Assembly (NCBI GenBank): GCA_035640155.1
Contig: DASQWR010000213.1
Location: forward strand, 1 to 6,228
Direction of reading: 5' to 3'
Length of the DNA stretch: 6,228 nucleotides
Source: JALYQB01 sp035640155
Lineage (GTDB): Bacteria > Actinomycetota > Actinomycetes > Mycobacteriales > Pseudonocardiaceae
Shown here in pieces: positions 1-6,228 of the stretch. Numbering within the stretch: position 1 is the stretch's first letter; each line of letters begins with the position of its first letter. Position numbers and translations under genes: made by a program. The notes under the pieces were generated by a model. The model was not told where the DNA came from and ran no database searches. It saw only the letters and a list, made by a program, of their open reading frames with translations.

Positions 1-1
1 G

Positions 2-613
2 CCCGAGCGTCCGCCATCTGACCGGCCGCCGTGGCATCGGCCGTCCGCATCGGCCACCCCGGATGCCGGCGGGTGGGGGCCGGGGACCCGGCCGCGGTGG
101 CGCCGGCTCGCGGTCGCCATCGCGCTGGGTGCGGTGGCCGCCGCCACGCTGACCCTGGTCCTGCTGCGCAGCGCGGACCCGGTGACCGTGGCCCGTTACG
201 ACTACCGCTTCGCGCTTCCCGACGGGTGGTCCGAGGTCGAGGGGGACCCTGACCTGCTCGAGGTGCGGATCGTCCCCGACGGCGGTGCCGGTCCGGAGGC
301 CGTCCTGGTGCAGCAGACGCGGCTGGGCTACGACAGCGCCGCGGCGCCGCAGCGGGGGCCGGGTGAGATCGCGGAGCTGCTGGCGGCGGAGGATCCCGCG
401 GAGTACTCCGGGTTCGATCCGGTGGCGCGCTTCGCCGGCCGTGATGTGGTGCGGTACCGCCAGCGCCCCGGCGACGGCTCGACCGTCGAGTGGTACGTGC
501 TGTTCGAGCACACCGTGCAGGTCAGCGTCGGGTGCCGCGCGAAGCCCCCCGCCGCCGCGGAGGTGGAGCGAGCCTGCCGGCACGTGGTCGCGTCACTGCA
601 GGTGCAGCCATGA
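2..613 (+). CDS. Type VII secretion-associated protein, Rv3446c-type C-terminal domain (5' partial)
   Basis: The frame is open to the left edge, so the start codon lies outside; 203 residues plus a TGA stop are visible. The GTG at 134 falls inside the membrane segment and is not a credible start. In order there is a Pro/Gly/Arg-rich stretch ending in basic residues (RPRWRRL), one hydrophobic segment of about 20 residues (about 107-166), then a soluble domain. The basic flank suggests an N-terminus inside the cell and the last ~145 residues outside. That domain contains RYDYRFALPDGW, VLVQQTRLGYD, FAGRDVVRYR, EWYVLFEH and VSVGC, which I recognise as the C-terminal domain of TIGR03931, the family of Rv3446c in the mycobacterial ESX-4 region. 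Molecular function is unknown; linkage to type VII secretion is by genome context. ESX genes (eccC, eccD, mycP) would be expected to the left but are not visible. It is separated from the next gene by an inverted repeat. Confidence 0.8.
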   Translation, partial: PERPPSDRPPWHRPSASATPDAGGWGPGTRPRWRRLAVAIALGAVAAATLTLVLLRSADPVTVARYDYRFALPDGWSEVEGDPDLLEVRIVPDGGAGPEAVLVQQTRLGYDSAAAPQRGPGEIAELLAAEDPAEYSGFDPVARFAGRDVVRYRQRPGDGSTVEWYVLFEHTVQVSVGCRAKPPAAAEVERACRHVVASLQVQP

Positions 614-669
614 GAACGTCGCGCGGAACGGTTGGGCTAGCTGGTCGGACACGCTCTGCGTCATCGCGC

Positions 670-700
670 TATCTCTGCCGGTGATCCACCGGCAGAGATA
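670..700. repeat. Perfect 14-bp inverted repeat (possible operator or hairpin)
   Basis: The arms TATCTCTGCCGGTG (670-683) and CACCGGCAGAGATA (687-700) are exact reverse complements separated by ATC. The element begins 57 nt after the stop of the secretion-associated gene and ends 10 nt before the ATG of the DUF6912 gene. It has no T-run after it, so it is not a classic intrinsic terminator, though actinobacteria often use T-poor hairpins. Its right arm runs into the proposed -10 hexamer of the downstream gene, which is where a dimeric repressor would sit. Both roles are inference; the symmetry itself is directly visible. Confidence 0.9.
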
Positions 701-704
701 CCCT
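699..704 (+). promoter_or_regulatory. Candidate -10 hexamer for a leaderless transcript
   Basis: TACCCT fits the actinobacterial TANNNT consensus and ends 6 nt before the ATG at 711. That spacing would place transcription start on or next to the A of the ATG. No Shine-Dalgarno precedes this ATG, which fits a leaderless mRNA. I see no good -35; the spacer region is taken up by the inverted repeat. A TANNNT match is easy to find by chance, so this rests on position. Confidence 0.35.
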
Positions 705-710
705 GCCCGG

Positions 711-1202
711 ATGAGGGTCTACGTGCCGGCCACGGTGCCGATGCTGCGGACGTTGGTGGCTGAGTCAGAGCTCGCCGCGGTGTCCGGAACGGCGTTCGCG
801 TTGACCCCGAAGCTGCGCGAGTCCTACGCCGCGGGGGACACCGAGGAGCTCGAGTACGCGGCGATGAGGGAGGCCGCCCGCGCCTCGCTGCGGTTGCTCA
901 CCGCTGATCCGGCCGCGCTGCCGCGGCGGGTCGTGGTGGTAGCGGACCTGGACGGCGCCCGGTTGCGGCCGGACCTCGATGACGCCGCGGTGACATTGCC
1001 CGGTCCGGTGCCGTTGCCGGCGGTCGCGGCCGTGTACGTGGACGGGTCGGACGCGGAGACTGCCGTCGCCGCGGCCGCCGAGGTGGTGGATGCCGCCGAT
1101 CTGGGGGACGCGGACGCCGAGTTCACCCTCGGTGACGCCGAGGACCACGAGATGGCCTGGTACGCGAGCCAGGAGATCCCCTTCCTCCTCGACCTCCTGT
1201 AA
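711..1202 (+). CDS. DUF6912-type conserved actinobacterial protein, function unknown
   Basis: The product has 163 residues and is strongly acidic, with no signal peptide, membrane segment or recognisable catalytic motif. It opens MRVYVPATVPMLRTL and has a middle helix-like stretch (TEELEYAAMREAARASLRLL, about 44-63), a hydrophobic strand RRVVVVADL (72-80), a strand AAVYVDG (106-112), and a conserved-looking tail HEMAWYASQEIP (146-157). I recognise this as the small actinobacterial family labelled DUF6912; that match is from memory and no function is known to me. The start at 711 is chosen because the family begins MRVY(V/L)PAT; upstream in-frame sequence runs into the inverted repeat and the previous gene. 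There is no Shine-Dalgarno, so a leaderless start is likely. pruA follows 31 bp after the stop on the same strand, suggesting one transcript. Confidence 0.75.
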   Translation: MRVYVPATVPMLRTLVAESELAAVSGTAFALTPKLRESYAAGDTEELEYAAMREAARASLRLLTADPAALPRRVVVVADLDGARLRPDLDDAAVTLPGPVPLPAVAAVYVDGSDAETAVAAAAEVVDAADLGDADAEFTLGDAEDHEMAWYASQEIPFLLDLL

Positions 1203-1210
1203 GCAGTAGT

Positions 1211-1232
1211 GGGAGATGTCCCAGGGAGATGT
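1211..1232 (+). repeat. 9-bp direct repeat around the pruA translation start
   Basis: GGGAGATGT occurs at 1211-1219 and again at 1224-1232 with CCCA between. The second copy supplies most of the pruA Shine-Dalgarno. The first copy supplies an in-frame upstream ATG (1216) whose own GGGAG lies directly against it, too close to work normally. Confidence 0.8.
1223..1228 (+). promoter_or_regulatory. Shine-Dalgarno of pruA
   Basis: AGGGAG lies 5 nt before the ATG at 1234. This decides the start in favour of 1234 over the in-frame ATG at 1216, which has purines directly abutting it and no spacer. Confidence 0.7.
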
Positions 1233-1233
1233 T

Positions 1234-2862
<1,629 letters not shown>

Positions 2863-2917
2863 CAGTGCGCTGCCACGATCTCGGCATCATCTGGCGGCAG
2901 AGGTGAGGCGACGGCGG

Positions 2918-3928
2918 TCAGATACTGTCGGACAGCGCCGTGAGCAGCGCCCGCACCGACTCGGCCCGGCGGCGCGGCGTGCCGGTCAGCTCGTCCAGCG
3001 CGCACTCGGGATCTGCCGGTGGCCCGAGGTGGGTGCACCCGCGGGGGCAGCGGTCTATCACCTCGGTCAGGTCGCCGAAGGCGCCGACCACGTCGTCCGC
3101 GCTGACGTGCGCCAGCCCGAACGAGCGGATCCCCGGGGTGTCCACCACCCAGCCCCCGCCGGGCAGCGGCAGCGCTACCGTCGAGGTCGACGTGTGGCGT
3201 CCCTTGCCCACCGAGCTCACCGCCGCGGTCACCCGCAGCGCATCCGGCACCAGCCTGTTGACCAGCGTCGACTTGCCCACACCGGAGTGCCCGACCAGCG
3301 CCGAGAGCCGCCTGGCGAGGCGGGCGCGCACGTCGTCGAGGGTGTCGTGCGGCCCGGTGACGAGCACCGGCAGCTCCAGCGCGGCGTAACGCTGCACCAG
3401 CTCGGCAACCGCGGGCGGTCCGACCAGGTCACGCTTGGTCAGGCACAGCACGGGTTCCAGCCCGCCGGCGTAGGCGGCGACCAGGCAGCGGTCGATCAGA
3501 CCGGTGCGCGGCGGCGGGTCGGCGAGCGAGGTGACGACGAGCAGTTGCTCGGCGTTGGCCACCACCACCCGCTCGTAGGGGTCGGTGTCGTCTGCCGTGC
3601 GGCGCAGCACGCTGGTGCGCTCGGCCACCCGCACGATCCGGGCCAGCGCCTCCGGTTCCTGCGACAGGTCTCCCACCAGGTCGACCTGGTCGCCCACCAC
3701 GATCGGTGTGCGGCCGAGCTCGCGGGCGCGCATCGCGGTCACCCGCGCGGTCGGGTCACCGCCGCGTACGCAGGTCCACCGGCCGCGGTCCACCCCGACC
3801 ACCATGGCGGGAACGGCGTCCACGTGCTCGGGGCGGCGCTTGGTGCGCGGCCGCGACCCCCGCCGTCCGGGCCGGACCCTGATGTCGGACTCGTCCAGCC
3901 GGTCGGCGTCCTTCCGTGGCCGGCTCAG
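2918..3928 (-). CDS. rsgA: Ribosome small-subunit-dependent GTPase RsgA (EngC/YjeQ), probable CTG start
   Basis: RsgA is a circularly permuted GTPase that checks late 30S subunit maturation. With the CTG start it has 336 residues, close to the ~330 usual for actinobacteria. An N-terminal OB-fold region (about 40-110) is followed by the permuted motifs: G4 TKRD (164-167), a switch region GKGRHTST (241-248) after the P-loop, G1 GHSGVGKS (213-220) and G3 DTPG (263-266). A zinc knuckle follows with Cys294, Cys298, His300 and Cys309. The start is inferred. The conserved-looking N-terminus (DESDIRVRPG, SRPRTKRRPEH) lies upstream of every internal ATG or GTG, and the only upstream standard start, GTG at 4117, adds 63 residues that are a shadow of aroA. 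CTG at 3928-3926 shares bases with the aroA stop (CTGA) and has GGGAGG 5 nt before it. It is second in an aroA-rsgA operon. Identity is certain; the start is less so. Confidence 0.93.
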   Translation of the reverse strand: MSRPRKDADRLDESDIRVRPGRRGSRPRTKRRPEHVDAVPAMVVGVDRGRWTCVRGGDPTARVTAMRARELGRTPIVVGDQVDLVGDLSQEPEALARIVRVAERTSVLRRTADDTDPYERVVVANAEQLLVVTSLADPPPRTGLIDRCLVAAYAGGLEPVLCLTKRDLVGPPAVAELVQRYAALELPVLVTGPHDTLDDVRARLARRLSALVGHSGVGKSTLVNRLVPDALRVTAAVSSVGKGRHTSTSTVALPLPGGGWVVDTPGIRSFGLAHVSADDVVGAFGDLTEVIDRCPRGCTHLGPPADPECALDELTGTPRRRAESVRALLTALSDSI

Positions 3929-5280
3929 CCGGGCCTCCCAGCCGTCGTTCCCGCCGTCGTTCCCGCCGTCGTTCCCGCCAGCATCTCCGCCCAGATCGCC
4001 GGGAAACCGGGCAGCGTCTTGCCGGTGGTGCCGATGTCGTCGACTGCCAGGCCGGGCACCACCAGCCCCAGGATCGCGCCTGCGGTGGCCATCCGGTGGT
4101 CGCCGTAGGCACCCCACGGACGGCCGGGGTCGGTTCGCAGTGGGCGCGGCCGGATCTCCAGCCCGTCGGCGGTCTCCCGCGCGTCCCCGCCGAGGGCACC
4201 GATCTCGGTGGCCAGCGCGGCCAGCCGGTCGGTCTCGTGCCCGCGCAGGTGGGCGACGCCGCGCAGCGTCGAGGGGCTGCGGGCGAGGGCGGCGAGCGCC
4301 GCCACGGTGGGGGTGAGCTCACCGATGTCGTGCAGGTCGACGTCGACGCCGTCGAGGCGGTCGGGGCCGTGCACGGTCAGGCCCCGCGCGTCGAGGGTCA
4401 CCCGGCACCCGAGCTGTTCGAGGATTGGCCGGATCCGGTCCCCGGGCTGGGTGGTGCGCTCCGGCCATCGCGGCACTGTCACCTCGCCGCCGGTGGCAGC
4501 GGCTGCGGCGAGCAGGACGGCCGCGTTGGAGAGGTCGGGCTCCACGGTCCAGTCCCGGCCGGTGACCGGCCTGGGCATCACCCGCCAGGTGTCGCCGCCG
4601 GAAGTGCCGACGTCGACGCCGGCTTCCCGCAGCATCTGCACGGTCATGTCGATGTGCGGCATGGACGGGACGGGGGGTCCGTTGTGGTGCACGGTGATGC
4701 CGCGGTCGTAACCGGGCGCGGCGAGCAGCAGGCCCGAGACGAACTGCGAGGAGCCCGACGCGTCGAGGGTGACCGCTCCACCGGGTACCGACCCGCGCCC
4801 GCGGAGCACGAACGGCAGCGCGCGGGCGTCCACGTCGACGCCGAGTGTCCGCAGCGCGTCGAGGATGGTGGACATCGGACGCTCGCGGGCCCGCGGGTCG
4901 CCGTCGAAGCGCACCTCGCCGGTCGCCAGGGCGGCGAACGGTGGGACGAAGCGCATCACGGTGCCGGCCAGGCCGCAGTCCACCGAGGCGGGCCCCCGCA
5001 GGCCGTCGTGCGACCCGACGACCACGGCATCCGTGACGTTCGTGGCGTCGGTGCCGTCTTCGGGGATGGCGACCGGCACGCCCAGCGCCCGGAGCGCGGC
5101 CATCATGAGATCGGTGTCGCGGCTGCGTAGGGCTCCGCGCACGGTGCCGCCGGTGCCGGCGGCCGCGGCGAGCAGCAGCGCCCGGTTCGTGATCGACTTG
5201 GACCCGGGGACGGGGACGGTCGCCCGGACCGGGCCCGGCGCGGTCGGGGCGGGCCAGGGCGTCCGGGTCGAGGTCGTCAT
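3925..5280 (-). CDS. aroA: 3-phosphoshikimate 1-carboxyvinyltransferase (EPSP synthase)
   Basis: AroA joins phosphoenolpyruvate to shikimate 3-phosphate to give EPSP, the sixth step of the shikimate pathway to chorismate and aromatic amino acids; it is cytosolic. The 451 residues are near the actinobacterial norm. Landmarks are PGSKSITNRALLLAA (25-39) with Lys28, DCGLAGTVMRF (101-111) covering the PEP-binding loop, RERPMSTILDAL (132-143), SGSSQFVSGLLLAAP (175-189), EPDLSNAAVLLAAAA (247-261), DIGELTPTVAALAA (318-331), the loop GHETDR (347-352), and GDHRMA (393-398). Where E. coli has GNAGTAMRP this protein has GLAGTVMRF, which I recall as normal for actinobacteria. The ATG at 5280 is preferred because GGGAGG ends 9 nt before it, whereas the in-frame ATG at 5289 directly abuts that site. 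The C-terminus ends in a Gly-Thr-Thr-Ala repeat tail that looks dispensable. It is first in an operon with rsgA and divergent from the SRAP gene. Confidence 0.95.
   Translation of the reverse strand: MTTSTRTPWPAPTAPGPVRATVPVPGSKSITNRALLLAAAAGTGGTVRGALRSRDTDLMMAALRALGVPVAIPEDGTDATNVTDAVVVGSHDGLRGPASVDCGLAGTVMRFVPPFAALATGEVRFDGDPRARERPMSTILDALRTLGVDVDARALPFVLRGRGSVPGGAVTLDASGSSQFVSGLLLAAPGYDRGITVHHNGPPVPSMPHIDMTVQMLREAGVDVGTSGGDTWRVMPRPVTGRDWTVEPDLSNAAVLLAAAAATGGEVTVPRWPERTTQPGDRIRPILEQLGCRVTLDARGLTVHGPDRLDGVDVDLHDIGELTPTVAALAALARSPSTLRGVAHLRGHETDRLAALATEIGALGGDARETADGLEIRPRPLRTDPGRPWGAYGDHRMATAGAILGLVVPGLAVDDIGTTGKTLPGFPAIWAEMLAGTTAGTTAGTTAGRPG
3934..3939 (-). promoter_or_regulatory. Shine-Dalgarno of rsgA, pointing to a CTG start
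   Basis: On the minus strand GGGAGG (3939 to 3934) is followed by CCCGG and then CTG at 3928. The 5-nt spacing matches that of pruA. The site lies inside the last codons of aroA, directly after the 12-bp tandem repeat, and supports translational coupling. Confidence 0.6.
3941..3976. repeat. Three perfect tandem copies of a 12-bp unit in the aroA 3' end
   Basis: The plus-strand unit GCCGTCGTTCCC occurs at 3941-3952, 3953-3964 and 3965-3976 with no mismatch. It encodes Gly-Thr-Thr-Ala repeats in the AroA tail (residues about 436-448). The copy number can change by slippage without shifting the aroA frame. It begins 2 nt beyond the rsgA Shine-Dalgarno. Confidence 0.92.
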
Positions 5281-5289
5281 GGCTGCCAT

Positions 5290-5295
5290 CCTCCC
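5290..5295 (-). promoter_or_regulatory. Shine-Dalgarno of aroA
   Basis: GGGAGG on the minus strand is directly adjacent to the ATG at 5289 but 9 nt from the ATG at 5280. The second spacing is workable, which favours the shorter protein beginning MTTSTRTPW. Confidence 0.6.
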
Positions 5296-5308
5296 GCACC
5301 CGTGTCAC

Positions 5309-5324
5309 CATGTGCGCATGTGCG
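5309..5324 (+). repeat. Tandem 8-bp duplication at the SRAP start codon
   Basis: CATGTGCG is repeated without a gap at 5309-5316 and 5317-5324. Each copy contains ATG-TGC (Met-Cys), but the two ATGs (5310 and 5318) are in different frames. Only the second opens the SRAP frame. Confidence 0.8.
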
Positions 5325-6088
5325 GTCGGTATGCCTCCACCCGCAATCCGGCGACGCTCGCCGCCGAGTTCGACGCGGTGAACGCCACCGGTGACGAGGC
5401 GAGCTCCTACTGTGACTTCAACGTCGCGCCCACCAAACCGGTGCTCGCCGTGGTGACCCGCCACCCTCGTGACGAGCAGGGGACGCCCGACCCGGACCGC
5501 ACCGAGCGCAGCATCCGGGTGATGCGCTGGGGCCTGGTGCCGCACTGGGCGAAGGACGCCTCGATCGGCTCCCGGCTCATCAACGCGCGGGCGGAGAGCG
5601 CGGCCGACAAGCCCGCGTTCCGCACGTCGGTGGCACGCCGCCGCTGCCTGCTCCCGGCCGACGGCTGGTTCGAGTGGCAGCGGGACGGCACCCGCAAGCA
5701 GCCGTACTTCATCACTCCGCCCGGCGGTGCGGGCGTGGCGCTCGCCGGGCTGTGGGCGACGTGGCAGACTCGGGACGCCGAGCCCGGCGAGGTGCCGCTG
5801 GTGACCTGCGCGGTGATCACTACCGACGCCGTGGGTCCGTTCACCGCGATCCACGCCCGGATGCCGCTGGTCCTGCCCCCCGACGCGTGGGCCGCCTGGC
5901 TCGACCCCGACTCCGAGGACCCCGGTGAGCTGCTGCGGCGCTCGCCGAACTGGCTCGCCGACGACATCGAGCTGCGGCCGGTGTCCCCGGCCGTGAACAA
6001 GGTCAGCAACAACGGCCCGGAACTCGTCGAGCGGGTCGATCTCGAACCCGAGCAGCCCGCGCTGCTCGAACTCGATCAGGTCCCATGA
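5318..6088 (+). CDS. SOS response-associated peptidase family (SRAP; YedK/HMCES-like) abasic-site protein
   Basis: SRAP proteins bind abasic sites in single-stranded DNA and form a stable thiazolidine link through Cys2, shielding the lesion during replication. The 256-residue product starts MCGRYAS, so Met removal exposes Cys2, and this fixes the start at 5318. Other active-site positions are visible: Asn89 in INARAE, Glu119 in GWFEW and His179 in HARMP, corresponding to Asn75, Glu105 and His160 of E. coli YedK as I recall. FNVAPTKPV (35-43), MRWGLVPHWA (69-78) and PVSPAVNKVSNNGPE (221-235) are also family-like. It is longer than YedK (222 residues), partly through a charged insert at about 48-65 (HPRDEQGTPDPDRTERSI). 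No Shine-Dalgarno precedes the start. CACCAT at 5306-5311 is a poor -10 match, so a leaderless transcript is possible but weakly supported. It is divergent from aroA with 37 bp between, and its stop overlaps the next start as ATGA. Confidence 0.94.
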   Translation: MCGRYASTRNPATLAAEFDAVNATGDEASSYCDFNVAPTKPVLAVVTRHPRDEQGTPDPDRTERSIRVMRWGLVPHWAKDASIGSRLINARAESAADKPAFRTSVARRRCLLPADGWFEWQRDGTRKQPYFITPPGGAGVALAGLWATWQTRDAEPGEVPLVTCAVITTDAVGPFTAIHARMPLVLPPDAWAAWLDPDSEDPGELLRRSPNWLADDIELRPVSPAVNKVSNNGPELVERVDLEPEQPALLELDQVP

Positions 6089-6228
6089 CCACGCTGTCCA
6101 TTACGACCCCGCACGGCCTGGCGCGGGCCGAGCTGCACTGCTGTCCGCAGGGCCGCGCGGCGCTGCTGCTGGGGCACGGGGCCGGTGGTGGCACCGCCGC
6201 GCCGGACCTCGTCGCGGCGACCCGGGCG
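6085..6228 (+). CDS. Alpha/beta hydrolase family protein (3' partial)
   Basis: Forty-eight codons are visible before the window ends. The N-terminus MTTLSITTPHG is followed by a hydrophobic strand and turn, ALLLGHGAGG (26-35). HGAGG is the typical oxyanion-hole turn of small alpha/beta hydrolases of the KANL3/Tex30-like group. The nucleophile elbow (GxSxG) and the rest of the catalytic triad lie beyond the edge, so activity and substrate cannot be judged. The start ATG overlaps the SRAP stop by 4 bp (ATGA), which implies coupled translation with the DNA-protection gene. A longer upstream start is unlikely given that overlap. Confidence 0.7.
   Translation, partial: MTTLSITTPHGLARAELHCCPQGRAALLLGHGAGGGTAAPDLVAATRA

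Noticed and set aside
610..684. A 24-codon ORF (starts MRTSRGTVGL) whose ATG overlaps the stop of the secretion-associated gene as ATGA
   Set aside because: The ORF is Arg/Ser-rich, ends inside the inverted repeat, resembles no family I know, and an ATGA can arise by chance from the TGA stop.
2867..2902. Degenerate second copy of the 670-700 inverted repeat after pruA (CTGCC...GATC...GGCAGAG)
   Set aside because: Shared words are short, spacing differs and the symmetry is lost, so chance similarity is more likely.
2863..2917. Possible bidirectional terminator between the convergent pruA and rsgA genes (CTGCC at 2870-2874 with GGCAG at 2896-2900; TGCC/GGCA at 2871-2886)
   Set aside because: The stems are only 4-5 bp with long or mismatched interiors and no T-run, so they are not distinguishable from chance in GC-rich DNA. 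I see nothing else in this gap.
3929..4117. 63-residue N-terminal extension of RsgA from GTG 4117
   Set aside because: It lies wholly inside aroA in another frame, is Arg/Gly-rich with Gly-Gly-Asn-Asp repeats from the 12-bp repeat, and has no RsgA-like content.
2903..5130. Long plus-strand ORFs opposite rsgA and aroA
   Set aside because: These are antisense shadows of two clearly recognised genes; their translations are low-complexity and match no family.
5302..5310. GTGTCACCA as a possible DNA-damage (RecA-independent, TTGTCRGTG-like) promoter motif for the SRAP gene
   Set aside because: Only the TGTCA core matches, and it lies 7 nt before the start codon, leaving no room for a -10 element and spacer.
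4769..5317. 183-residue upstream extension of the SRAP frame into aroA
   Set aside because: SRAP activity needs Cys at position 2 after Met removal, so MCGRY at 5318 must be the true N-terminus; the extension is aroA antisense.

Overview
This window is high-GC DNA (G or C dominates third codon positions throughout) from an actinobacterium. The best guess is the Pseudonocardiales or a relative of the mycolic-acid bacteria. The reasons are a type VII secretion-associated membrane protein of the Rv3446c kind, an actinobacteria-style AroA and RsgA, and the rsgA-aroA-SRAP gene order that, as I recall it, is also found in Mycobacterium tuberculosis (Rv3228, Rv3227, Rv3226c). The assignment is inference; no rRNA or other marker is present.

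Layout. (1) Positions 2-613, plus strand: the 3' part of a type VII secretion-associated protein, cut by the window edge. (2) 614-710: a 97-bp gap holding a perfect 14-bp inverted repeat and a plausible leaderless promoter. (3) 711-1202, plus: a small acidic DUF6912-type protein of unknown function. It is followed after 31 bp by pruA (1234-2862), which encodes the L-glutamate gamma-semialdehyde dehydrogenase of proline catabolism; the two look co-transcribed. (4) 2863-2917: a 55-bp convergent gap without a convincing terminator. (5) Minus strand: aroA (5280 to 3925, shikimate pathway) followed by rsgA (3928 to 2918, ribosome-assembly GTPase), overlapping by 4 bp. (6) A 37-bp divergent gap. (7) Plus strand: an SRAP-domain abasic-site repair protein (5318-6088), then the first 48 codons of an alpha/beta hydrolase (6085 onward) coupled by an ATGA overlap. 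No gene-free stretch exceeds 97 bp.

The content is mostly core metabolism and housekeeping, and I see no new multi-gene system. The most notable detail is at the aroA/rsgA junction. No ATG, GTG or TTG gives a sensible rsgA start, but a CTG does: it overlaps the aroA stop as CTGA and lies 5 nt after a GGGAGG Shine-Dalgarno. Just upstream, the aroA 3' end carries three perfect copies of a 12-bp repeat. The second point of interest is the perfect inverted repeat that abuts the apparent -10 element of the DUF6912-pruA unit and could be an operator.

Functionally the genes form loosely related sets: proline-to-glutamate oxidation (pruA), chorismate supply (aroA) coupled with 30S maturation (rsgA), and shielding of damaged DNA (SRAP) coupled with an uncharacterised hydrolase.
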